IMG/VR virus record: IMGVR_UViG_3300023179_000113 | Coordinates: 1-61,183 of that record | From: a virus | Direction: 5' to 3' (one strand) | Length of the DNA: 61,183 bases | Part shown: in pieces, positions 32,316 to 42,500 of the stretch | How positions within the stretch are numbered: position 1 is the first letter of the stretch | Layout of the letters: every line of letters starts with the position of its first letter | Position numbers and translations under genes: made by a program | The notes under the pieces: model-generated | Seen by the model: the letters and a program-made list of their open reading frames with translations, nothing else | What the model was told of the DNA's origin: nothing | The model's database searches: none

Positions 32316-32763
32316 ATTCTTCAGTTTTTTTAGATTGTTTCTTTAAAAGTTTTGACAATTCTGCTGTTGACCCAACAAATAATGCATTTGTGACATTTGT
32401 TGGTCCACGAGGTTGTTTGTCTTCCTCAATATTTTTGAGTTTCTTTTGTAGGTCCATTAATTTATCGGTTGCATCTGCCACATTTTTAATTAATTGTCCG
32501 GCAACTTCATATGCACGAGGCATCTCACTTTCTTGAGCTAATTGAAGAATTCCATTAATTGCTTCCTGACCCTTCTCAATCAAAGAATATAAATTTCCTC
32601 TTGTATACTCATAATCTTTTTTAATATCTTGAATTGAATTCGAAATCTCACCAATTTTATTTTCGTGAGTTTCTTTTATAATTTCAGTTTCCACTACCTC
32701 TCCCGAAACATTAAAAGTTTCATTTAATTTATCAAATTTTTTCGACTCACTCTTCTCTGTCAT
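32314..32763 (-). CDS. 16: Terminase small subunit gp16
   Basis: 149 residues (T4: 164). 'IKKDYEYTRGNLYSLIEKGQEAINGILQLAQESEMPRAYEVAGQLIKNVADATDKLMDLQKKLKNIEED' parallels T4 gp16 '[63 protein letters not shown]', and 'NVTNALFVGSTAELSKLL' parallels 'NIQNATVFMGSPTELMDEI'. The ring-forming central coiled coil lies at about 45-115. It regulates gp17 and DNA recognition. Start and upstream stop overlap (TAATG). Confidence 0.88.
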   Translation of the reverse strand: MTEKSESKKFDKLNETFNVSGEVVETEIIKETHENKIGEISNSIQDIKKDYEYTRGNLYSLIEKGQEAINGILQLAQESEMPRAYEVAGQLIKNVADATDKLMDLQKKLKNIEEDKQPRGPTNVTNALFVGSTAELSKLLKKQSKKTEE

Positions 32764-33770
32764 TATGGTGATGTTGTAGATCCACTAAATCCAAAATCAT
32801 CTCCTTCTTCTATTAATAAATCATCCGCACTTGTGATTGATTTGACCTGGGCACCAGCAAGATGAGATGTAATTGTTGTATCATCTTTTCCTCTTTCCAC
32901 AGTAAGAACATTACCAGATTTCAATTTTACATATACTTCTTCACCCTCAATATCAAGATAAGTATTTACAGAAATAGAAGATGCATTATTTACAGTAATT
33001 AAAACATCTTCGGTTGTAATATCATTTGTAATATTTGTAATCACAGTGCCAGTATAATTTTTGATAGCTCTCGGTTCTGCAGAATATACAACTTCTCTTT
33101 TGGGAGTGTTTGTGGTATCTCCAGTAATGTAATTGACAGATACTTTCTTGACAATATCTTTTGTTGCTGTTGAAGTTGGACCAAAGAGATATAACTTTGC
33201 AGTAAATCTCAAAGTATAAATTAAGACTCTTCTCTTATCAAAATTTCCCTCGTACTCATCTTGCATCGTGACATTTTCAAGAATAATTGGAATATCTCTT
33301 TTCTCATTAATTTCATCAACAAGTTCAACTGTAAGATTATAAGATGGTTGGAAATATGGTAGAATTTGTTCAATGATTTGAAGAGCATCGTCGTTCAACT
33401 TTGACATTATAGACAGTTCAAATTGTAAATTATATGGAACTGGCATATAAGTTTTTTTAGTTTCAGTTCCGTCAATAACTGATTTTGATAAAAATGTTTG
33501 AGTCGTAGTTAATTTTCTTGCAGTATCATATGTCAATCCAGTAAACTCAAAAGACATTCTTGGTAATGTAATTTGAATTGGATTGCTTAAATCTGGAGAC
33601 TGTTCTAATCTTGCCAAAAACTTTTGCGTTGGTCCATATGCAAGAGGAACTTTTATAACACTTACAATTTCATCTGCAGAATTTGTGTGTTTAATTGTAA
33701 TATCATTAAAGAGAGAACCAAACGCAATAACAGTTTTTCTTAAGATTTGGTGGTAAAAATACTCAAACAT
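32763..33770 (-). CDS. 15: Proximal tail sheath stabiliser gp15, with extra C-terminal module
   Basis: 335 residues (T4: 272). 'MFEYFYHQILRKTVIAFGSLFNDITIKH', 'VPLAYGPTQKFLARL', 'LPRMSFEFTGLTYD', 'VPYNLQFELSIMSKLNDDALQIIEQILPYFQPSYNLTVEL' follow T4 gp15 closely. After about residue 230 there is an added beta module ('LDIEGEEVYVKLKSGNVLTVERGKDDTTITSHLAGAQV') that recurs in the gp7-like and DUF4815 proteins here. gp15 caps the tail and joins it to the head. A degenerate GTTAAATA box lies at 33792-33799. Confidence 0.93.
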   Translation of the reverse strand: MFEYFYHQILRKTVIAFGSLFNDITIKHTNSADEIVSVIKVPLAYGPTQKFLARLEQSPDLSNPIQITLPRMSFEFTGLTYDTARKLTTTQTFLSKSVIDGTETKKTYMPVPYNLQFELSIMSKLNDDALQIIEQILPYFQPSYNLTVELVDEINEKRDIPIILENVTMQDEYEGNFDKRRVLIYTLRFTAKLYLFGPTSTATKDIVKKVSVNYITGDTTNTPKREVVYSAEPRAIKNYTGTVITNITNDITTEDVLITVNNASSISVNTYLDIEGEEVYVKLKSGNVLTVERGKDDTTITSHLAGAQVKSITSADDLLIEEGDDFGFSGSTTSP

Positions 33771-33810
33771 ATGATAAGTAACATATAGTACTATTTAACC
33801 ATCTGATAAT

Positions 33811-35238
33811 TTATGGGACACCAAACGGATTTCTTTCACTAAAATCTATAATTTGATCTGCTTCATTCTCTATTTCTTTATTTGAAGAATAACCATTATC
33901 TGGTGGATAAACATTAATCAAACGAAGTTTATGAGAAGAACTTGAGGCAGCACCTACAATATTTTCCCCAACTTCAAATGTGCCGGTGACATTTGATACT
34001 TCAAGTATATTAGTTATAGAATTCCAAGATTTGACTCTTGCTGTAGTTGAACTTGCAGATCCAATAATAACCTCATTAAAAATAAAGTCTCCAGTAGAGG
34101 TTAATGATGGATTTCCAATTGTAATTGTAGGAGATAGTGTGTATCCCAATCCTGCATTTGTGATTCGAATTTGAGTAATCGTTCCTGCAGAACTTACTAT
34201 GGCAGTTGCAGCAGCAGAAACGGTTGAAATACCCGTAAATGTAATCGTAGGTGTGGATACATATCCAGAACCACCACTTGTAATGGTAATAATGCCAACT
34301 ACACCATCACCAATCGTACAAGTTGCTGCTGCTCCTACACCATCTCCAAAAAATGCAACCTTTGGTGCTACAGTATATCCAAAACCAGAATTAATAACCT
34401 CAACTGACTGAACGGATTTTAAATTTGGATTTGTATTATCAGTGCAGACAACAATTCCTCCAATCATTGTTGCAGATCCAATACCAGTCATTCCTCCTGC
34501 TGGTGCAGATGATATTGCAACTCTAGGAGCACCTGAATAACCACCTCCCCTATTTGTAACGGTAAAGAATCGAATTCCTCCAGACACAATGTTTGTTATT
34601 GCAGTTGCAGTTACTCCAGTTCCAACAAGAGTTAGTGTTTGAATTGGTCCAATAGGAACAAAAGAATTATCTGGATCATTATTATCAGATCCTCCAATAG
34701 TATCATCAATTTCATTAACTCCAGTGTCAATAACCTCATCCTCATATTGAAAGAGTTCACAAGTTAATTGATATGTGTAGTTTCCTTGCAATTGATAAAA
34801 TGGTTTTTCGTGCTCTACATATTTAATTTCAAATAAACGATCCCCGAGAGGGAAATATATCAAATCTCCTTCTTTAGGTCGATTTGATAATTTGATATTG
34901 CTCAAATTTTTTATTAATGGTGAAATATAGGTTTCAAATCTTTCTCTGGAAATTTCTAAAGTCAATTCATTTAAATTTTGAATTCCAAATTTAGAAAGTA
35001 TTGTAGGATTATCTCCATATCCATCATAACTACTAATATATGCTTCAATTGGATATGCATTATCAAAAACTGACTCAATAACTTCTCTCAATACTGTCTT
35101 TTCTGTAATATATTTTCTGGGCAAATAATGAACTTCAACACCATAAATTTGAATTGATTCATTAATCAAATCTTGCATTAAGTTTTTTTCACTTGCAGAT
35201 CCCTGTAGAAAAAATGGATTTAGCATCTGATTATCCAA
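33811..35238 (-). CDS. 14: Neck protein gp14, with repeat extension
   Basis: 475 residues (T4: 256). Residues about 20-200 match T4 gp14: 'MQDLINESIQIYGVEVHYLPRKY', 'AYISSYDGYGDNPTILSKFGIQNLNELTLEIS', 'RPKEGDLIYFPLGDRLFEIKYVEHEKPFYQL'. Residues about 200-420 are an insert with four Gly-Tyr repeats (GGGYSGAP, GFGYTVAP, GSGYVSTP, GLGYTLSP near 231, 286, 324 and 363) that also occur in baseplate proteins of this window. The end 'IIDFSERNPFGVP' returns to neck type. It overlaps gp13 by 8 bases. Confidence 0.93.
   Translation of the reverse strand: MDNQMLNPFFLQGSASEKNLMQDLINESIQIYGVEVHYLPRKYITEKTVLREVIESVFDNAYPIEAYISSYDGYGDNPTILSKFGIQNLNELTLEISRERFETYISPLIKNLSNIKLSNRPKEGDLIYFPLGDRLFEIKYVEHEKPFYQLQGNYTYQLTCELFQYEDEVIDTGVNEIDDTIGGSDNNDPDNSFVPIGPIQTLTLVGTGVTATAITNIVSGGIRFFTVTNRGGGYSGAPRVAISSAPAGGMTGIGSATMIGGIVVCTDNTNPNLKSVQSVEVINSGFGYTVAPKVAFFGDGVGAAATCTIGDGVVGIITITSGGSGYVSTPTITFTGISTVSAAATAIVSSAGTITQIRITNAGLGYTLSPTITIGNPSLTSTGDFIFNEVIIGSASSTTARVKSWNSITNILEVSNVTGTFEVGENIVGAASSSSHKLRLINVYPPDNGYSSNKEIENEADQIIDFSERNPFGVP
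34110..34570 (-). repeat. Four Gly-Tyr beta repeats within gp14
   Basis: In-frame protein repeats of about 40-55 residues: 'x-G-x-G-Y-(S/T)-x-x-P-x-(V/I)' followed by an Ala-rich strand (for example 'GAAATCTIGDGVVGIITI'). Degenerate at DNA level, clear at protein level. Confidence 0.75.
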
Positions 35239-36079
35239 TCATATCGAGAGGAGGCAACTCATAAGTATTTGACATTTTTTCCATAATTACATCAATTTCC
35301 TTTTGAGCATCATCATAAATTTGTCTACCATTCAACTCAACTCCACCCGGCAATTTAAGTCCTTGAAACTTAATTAAATTCTGTCCCCATTGACGTTTGA
35401 TAAGTGATGTTAAATATGGTTTTAAAAATGAATCATTCCAAACTCTAGAAAAATCATTTGGATCTAATAGTCTCCAACAATCAATTACCAAATAATCTCC
35501 AACATTTAAACTTGCCCAGTCAATATCTAAATATAATCTATCCATTCTCTGATTGAATCTGATTTGTTTTTCTGTATTGAGAAGAAAATCAATATCTTCC
35601 AAATAAGTTTTTACCATTGCATATGATAAAAGTTCAGTTGAACCCCAGTAGTAAATATCATTCAAAAATAATTGATATTTTACACTAAACATATTATTTG
35701 TAGCAGTATTAGATCCATCAAATTTAAAAATTTTATTAATTCCAATAATTGATGATGGTATTTGTAGATAATTACTATTTTCTCGATATGTAAAAGTAGT
35801 TGCGGTTCCAACTATATTCGTTGTTGCTGTTGTAGTAACTATTCCTGCCGTTGTGCTATTTCCTGCAGGTGCTCTACCACGATCAATATCTCCTTGAGTA
35901 ATTTGATATTTTAAGTATATTTGAGTCACTCCGTCAAAATGTCTTTCATTAAAAAATTGAAGGGCATCATCAACCAAATCATCAATTTGTTCGTCTGCAA
36001 CGTTAATTTCTAAAACTGGTGCTCCCAATTTTCTTTTGCAGTAATCAATCAAACTTTGTCTTGATGATGGTTGTGCCAT
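35231..36079 (-). CDS. 13: Neck protein gp13
   Basis: 282 residues (T4: 309). 'SRQSLIDYCKRKLGAPVLEINVADEQIDDLVDDALQFFNERHFDGVTQIYLKYQ', 'YWGSTELLSYAMVKTYLEDIDFLLNTEKQIRFNQRMDRLYLDIDW', 'DYLVIDCWRLLDPNDFSRVWNDSFLKPYLTSLIKRQWGQNLIKFQGLKLPGGVELNGR' are conserved gp13 segments. Binds the portal and gp14 to close the filled head. A perfect late octamer lies 21 bases upstream. Confidence 0.95.
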   Translation of the reverse strand: MAQPSSRQSLIDYCKRKLGAPVLEINVADEQIDDLVDDALQFFNERHFDGVTQIYLKYQITQGDIDRGRAPAGNSTTAGIVTTTATTNIVGTATTFTYRENSNYLQIPSSIIGINKIFKFDGSNTATNNMFSVKYQLFLNDIYYWGSTELLSYAMVKTYLEDIDFLLNTEKQIRFNQRMDRLYLDIDWASLNVGDYLVIDCWRLLDPNDFSRVWNDSFLKPYLTSLIKRQWGQNLIKFQGLKLPGGVELNGRQIYDDAQKEIDVIMEKMSNTYELPPLDMIG

Positions 36080-36099
36080 TTATTTTTTGCTCTTTTAAA

Positions 36100-36107
36100 T
36101 ATTTATA
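36100..36107 (-). promoter_or_regulatory. Late promoter TATAAATA before gp13
   Basis: Perfect T4 late octamer on the minus strand; likely drives gp13, gp14, gp15 and gp16. Confidence 0.7.
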
Positions 36108-36131
36108 GCAATGTCTTTATATCTATAGTTA

Positions 36132-36308
36132 TTATTTGATAGAGCCTAAAGAGGAAATAACTTCTTGTTGCTTCAAATATAATTTACAATAACATTTTGC
36201 AAAAGCTTTTACAGTTTCAATATCACTAATACTATCTATTTCTGTGCTTATTTTAAAATATTCAAAATTTTTACTTAAATTTTCAAGTTTAATTTCATCG
36301 GGATTCAT
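36132..36308 (-). CDS. 58-residue conserved-type small protein
   Basis: Frame starting MNPDEIKLENLSKNFEYFKI, continuing 'STEIDSISDIETVKAFAKCYCKLYLKQQEVISSL', helical. I recall similar short proteins at this place in cyanophages. It overlaps the upstream gene by 14 bases. Function unknown. Confidence 0.7.
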   Translation of the reverse strand: MNPDEIKLENLSKNFEYFKISTEIDSISDIETVKAFAKCYCKLYLKQQEVISSLGSIK

Positions 36309-36522
36309 TGACTAAACTCCTCAATAAAGATTTTATTTCACTAAGATCATCTTTTATATTAGCAACATCAGATTCTAGATTTTGTATCTTTTGATTCTGA
36401 TCTGCCTTTACATTACGTCTATTTAAATACTCTTGATATTCTACCATATTTGTATTAATAATTGAATTTGTCTTTGAATCACGTAAAAGGTGAGAATGCC
36501 CTTCAACTTTTGTATATTCCAT
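36295..36522 (-). CDS. Small protein with coiled-coil C-terminus
   Basis: 75 residues from ATG 36522 (MEYTKVEGHSHLLRDSKTNS), just past the stop of the 2495-residue gene. Residues about 5-25 are a conserved-looking 'EGHSHLLRDSKTNSIINTN' motif. Residues about 38-72 form a heptad-like coiled coil ('NQKIQNLESDVANIKDDLSEIKSLLRSL'). An upstream ATG at 36537 would overlap the previous gene. Similar proteins occur between neck and baseplate genes in cyanophages; role unknown, perhaps an assembly adaptor. Confidence 0.7.
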   Translation of the reverse strand: MEYTKVEGHSHLLRDSKTNSIINTNMVEYQEYLNRRNVKADQNQKIQNLESDVANIKDDLSEIKSLLRSLVNESR

Positions 36523-36523
36523 A

Positions 36524-39500
36524 TTATGCCAATGCAATTACTCTCAGATCTTTCAATCTTGGAACATATACCTGACTTGTAGAAGTCATAATGATTTTGA
36601 TCCGATACGATCTAAATGCCGGTAATTGATCTGCAGTAAATGTATATTCGGCAAATGAAACATCAGTTGGTGAAAATCCAGTATTTGATGTTAATGGAAC
36701 AAAAGCATCTGGATGACCATTATTATTTTGAATATCGATTATTTGTCCCCTACTATCAAGATTTTCGTATCCGGGAAATGGAACAAAAATTGGATTGAAG
36801 TTTTGATTTTCACTGATTGCATAAAATGCACGAATATCTGAATATAGATTATTATATGCACTAAGTAATATTTTAATCGATGTTCCTGGATTTTCAAGAG
36901 TAATTTCTTTTGAAATATATTGGAATGCCGTTGGATCATTTGAAATACTATTAACTCTTGAATCTTCTGCATAATTTGTAATCACACTATTAACTCGATT
37001 TGAAGTTAATATTACACTTACTCTTTGAGTGTCAATAACTGGGCTCAATCTACTATCAATTGTGTTTAAGAAGACTCTTAAATTCATTGACTTATTACCA
37101 GGAAGTGTAGAGAGGTATTGAGTCTCATTCACTTTTGATGCAATCATTCTTGGACTATCAAGATAATTTACTTGATTTAATGTAATATTATCAAATCCGG
37201 TATCAATAAATGGAATTTCATTTCCACTAATACTGGATGCAGATATTGTTCTGATTTCTGAGCTGAGTGAAGTACCGGTCACAGTAACATTTTGTACCAT
37301 TGGAGTAATGATTTCAAAAGGCATATTTTGAGATGCCTTTATATTATATCCTCCTGCTGATTTTGTTTGATTTAAATAAAGAGTCGGATATCCAGATGAG
37401 GTACTTCTTGCTATTCCAGTATTTGCTGATGTATCCAATTTGATTATATAAGAATCAAAAGTAATTGAATCTTCTGTAGTTACGTCTGATAAATTATGAG
37501 TTTTATTAATTCTTCTCAAAGAAACTCCATTTAACTCATACTTATAAACTGGTGTTCCAGTTGAATAGTTAATTGGATTTGAACCTCTTACAATTTGCCC
37601 ACCAATTGAACCAGAAGAAGTTGATGTATAAGAAATAATCTCATTTCCAATCAAAAGATATCCTGGATTTGTTGTTCCGACACCAACATTTTCAAAAGTT
37701 GAGAATGCAGACGAGTCATCAACAAGAATTGCTGACGTAGAATCAAAAGTATATCCTGACGTTAATTTTGTTGGTTTTACATCAGAAATTGCTCCAGAAA
37801 TGGACACAAGATTTGTATTTGAATACATTCCGTGATTCTTATGATTCACTACAATACTCAAACCATCACTTACTACATTAATTGCGGAAATTGTGACATT
37901 ACCACCAACAGAAGAATTTAATGTTGTTGTAAGACCGGAGTTATTAATGTATTGAATAGTTTTACCAGCACCAGTTAAAAAATCTCCCTGAACATTATCA
38001 AGAATTAATTCATTAATTCCTGTAATATTACCAACAGAAAATCTTGCATTTTGTCCAATCGTAAGACTTCCAATCGTTGTAATTCCAAGAACATCACCAA
38101 CTTGATATCCAGAACCACCAGACGCAATTGTAACTCCAGTGGATACAACTGAACCATTTGATATTGTTATATTTGCAGTTGCTCCTTGACCACTTCCAGT
38201 TATTGTATTTAAAGTTACAGAACTATAAGTAGCAGATCCTGATGATGGAGTATATCCAATACCTGCATTAATTACACTCAGTGCTCCTGTTGATATTCCT
38301 GCACTTCCAACAAAATTACCAGTTGCATTACTTCCCTGCTGGAGAACGGTATTTCCAAGAGTTAATCCACTATCTTGTACTGTGGTGCCCAATCCCACTC
38401 TAATTTTTCTAGAATTTAGATTTAGTGAATCTGGAAGTAAAGTTGCAATTTGATTGTTGCCCTCTGTTAGTTCTGGACTGTAGAATTCTGCAGATCCAGA
38501 TTGAATAAAATCAGCTCTATAGAGTGTGAACTTTAAATCTTCCCACTGACTTGGTTCCCAAGTAGAGGCATTTTGAGATTTAAATAAAGATCCTAAAGTG
38601 GGTTGATTTGAAATAAATGTTTGTGTCAAAAGATCATTTTCACCAATTCTACAAATATACACACTATATTTTGTGGAATTTGATGCGATACAGACACAAT
38701 ATTCCTGCCCCCCTTCAAGATATACTGGTGCCTTAAATACAAAGGAAGTTGCAACAGAACCATCACCCGACGTAGAAACTTGATTTGGTTCTAATATAAT
38801 TTCAGAAAATGGAAGAACTTTTCTTGTTGGGAATCCTCCTTGCATAGTTCTGATTTGAAAAGTTACAGGAATATCAGTATCATCTTTTGATCTGAAAAAT
38901 ACATCACACCTTGTTAAAAATACTCCTGTGCTGTCTTCTACTAAGAATGATTGTGCTAATGGGTCATACCAAACAATATTAACATTTTGTGAAGTTGATT
39001 GAGAAACTGTTTGTGTTGAAATTACTTGTGTTCCTGTTGTTCTTGAAACAGATCTATTTTCAAATTCTTGTTTGTTTTCAATTCGTGCATTTCTTACAGA
39101 AATAATATTTTCTTGAACAGTTTCTAAAGTTCCACTTGAAGTAAATCCTTCTTCAGCAATTGTTGTTGCTGCGTTTTGATCATTTGAATCATTGTTTATC
39201 AAGGTAAAAACTTTAGATCCCGTTTCAAATTTTGGATGAACATTAATATTTGGATTGGGTACATTAAAACTTCCTATTAGAGTTGCAGATAGATCAGAAA
39301 TCAATCTCACATTTGTAATTATTGCCTGTGCTCCACTTGTCCCTCCAATAAGAACCATTCCACTTTCAACTCTTCCACTAAATTGTCCTTGAGGTTCATT
39401 TGATAGTGAAAATGTATCAACATTCAAAATGGTTGATGTTGATGAATATGTTCCTTGAAGAACTTGACTTGTGTAAGGATTCAACGAAAAAGTTGTTACT

Positions 39501-42500
39501 GCTGCATTATAAGGACCTTCTTTATGGTTTGGTTGAGCAACTCTAAAAGTTATTTTTGAGTTTGTATCTGCATTATTTGGTCCCAATCCAGTATTTGAAA
39601 TTGATCCAGTTACAGTCTCTCCGGTTTGAAAGACACCAGATATCATATTAATTTCTAAAAGTTTTGGAACACAATATTTTGTGACATCAACTCCATCAAA
39701 AAAAGCATACATCTGAGTGAGTGGTTTTATTTTTTTAGAAATGAATTGAATATTTCTTGACCTCATAAACGAAATTAGATTTCGACTTACAACTCTATCA
39801 CCAACAGATGATGCATCAAATTGCTCGGTAACAATAGTTCTATTTCCTGTTCTTGTCTGAACTCCAGTATCTCTTACCTCTCTTAGAGTATCTCTAAGAA
39901 CGGTAGTTGTTGTATCAGTTATAAATTGTCCTCCAGTTAAATCACCATTTCCACGAAGTCCCCTTTGACCCCATCTTCCACCACTGGTAGTAGTTTCAGT
40001 TCTTTCTCTTGTATTTTGAGTGACTTCCTGACCGGTCCAATTTGTTTCCCAAGAATTCCATATTGTTGGCGAAAATCCTGTCTGTGGGTCTACATTTAAA
40101 GTTCTACTTGCAGTAGCAAGGGTTTCTGCATAATTTCCTTCAGTATTAATGATTTTTGCTCTGATTCTTGTAGTGTCTACCCAGTTATCAGATGAGGGGG
40201 TAAGTTCTACGGTTCCTTGCCAAAAACTAACCAAAAATGGAGTCACACTTTCAGATCTTGTTGCAAAGGTTTGTTTAAACCATTCACGTTCTGCATAATC
40301 TAAAGTAATAATATCTGAAGATTTTCTAATATTGACTCCTTCTGGAGGTAAAAATTGAAGATCGGCATTTGGATCAACATTAATTACAGGTCCTACAATT
40401 AAATCTACAGAATTTGTATAATGTTGAGGTCTCAATTCCTTATTTTTTAAATCAATACTATTTTTATAAGAAACACCATCTTCTTGTGCAAGAAGTGAAG
40501 TAAAGTTGTCTACAAAAAATCCAGATTTAAATCTATTCAAACCATTTGAGTCTGGAACAAAAAGTCCTGCAGTATTTGTTTCCAATAATGAAAGTGAAGT
40601 ATAATACTCTAAATTTTTAATACGATTTTCAAGTTGTTTGATATCAACCATTCTATATCTTTTATGATCCAAAAATTCTATGGAAGATTGTGAAACATTA
40701 TAAAGATATGCTGGTAAAAATACTGTAGCAATTTCTATTGCATCATCAACAGATACTGGTTTTTCTGGTCTTTCTGCAGGGGTACCATATTTAACTTGCA
40801 ACTTTCCATCTTTTGAAAGATAAATTCGGTCAATTCTCCCCAAATAGAAAGAAAATGTTGTAAGAATAGATTCATCCGAGGCAAGAACATTTGCTGCAGA
40901 ATTTCCAGATGTATTAAAATTTCGACCATAAAACTCTAGTGGTGATCTGGAATTTTCAGATACGGTATATGAAGAAGTTCTTGGTCGAATATCAATAATA
41001 TCTGAATTTGAAATTCCATTCACACTTTGTATTTCTTTACTATAATCAAAAGTATCATATGAGTTTACTGTTGTAATATCTCCATTGTCTGATGATTGAT
41101 AATATCCACTTTGAAAATAAATTTTTAATCTTTTAGTTGGTTCATCAGAATCTGATTTTCTATTAATTACACCAAAATCATAAAATGTTCCTTCTTGTCC
41201 AGTAGAAAATGTATAATTTGAAGAAATATTGAAACTATTAATATTTAATGTTACAATAACTGCACGAATATTTGATTCTTCAAATACTAATGTTTCTCCT
41301 TCTTTAAAAGTATTTTGATTTTTGTATATAAAGGAAATTTGAGTATTTGTTAATTTTTCTGCACAGATTGCAATTGCGCCACTTGTTTGTCCCGTGATTT
41401 TTTCACCAACAATCAACTCAGAAGTTGTTGTGGATGGGCTTGTAATTGAGAATAAAACAGCAGTTGGTGCTGATGGATTTGTTGTATCTAATGATTCATA
41501 AATTGAATGAATTTCAATCACATCGGGGACATTTAGACATATATTTTCATCTTGAACTCTTGTGCCATAAGGATAGTTTCCAAAAGTTAATCCATCGTTA
41601 ATTGTAGTTCCACCGATTCCCGAATAATTATATTTTGATTTATCTACAATAACACTATTCACTCTATTTTTGAGTTTTGATTTTGCTTTTGGTTTTATTT
41701 TTGTAAGTGTCGTGACTAATGTTGCACCAGTGTCATTTGATCCAAGATTATAAATTTGAAGTTGAGTTGATCCAGATGTGAATGAGAACTTATCAGAAGT
41801 CAAAACTTCTGTGGATCCATCAGACCGAATCAATGAATATCTTTCTTCATCAAAAGGCAAAAAGGTTTCATTAGATCCGGCAACTGCTGCTGTTGAAAGT
41901 TGATTATTTAAAATATTTACTGTATAGGATTTTCTAATCGTTAAACTTGCATTTGTAAGATCAACAGAGGATATATTATTCTTTGGAAGTTTTGTATAAA
42001 GAGTGTTATCTGTGGAGTTTTCTAAATTTGTAGTCAATATTTGCAAATCTGTTACTGATAATGTTGTGGTTGGTAGTTTTCCTTGGGCAATTCCAGTAAC
42101 AGTAGTAACACCAGAGATTGTAATCGTAGTATTTCCCACACTAACAACTTTTGCAAAAACCGGATTTGATAATGAGGAATCACTATATGAGATTAAATTA
42201 TCTTTCTTAACACTATTTCCAGGAAACAATATATTTGGACTTGTGACAGTGCTAATTCCAGAAGAAAATGCTGAAATTGTAGCAATTCCAACAAAAAATG
42301 CAGTTGATTGAAGAACATCAGCCGTAAATGTAGATCCAGATCCCACAACACCATAAACAGACTTAACATCAGAAATTCCATATGATGTAATTGCAGTTGC
42401 TACTCTTCCATTTGCAATTCCATCAATTGTAAAAGACTCATTTGTTATGAATTCCCCTGTTTTTTCATAAACAGTTAATAGTGAAGAATTTGAAACAGAT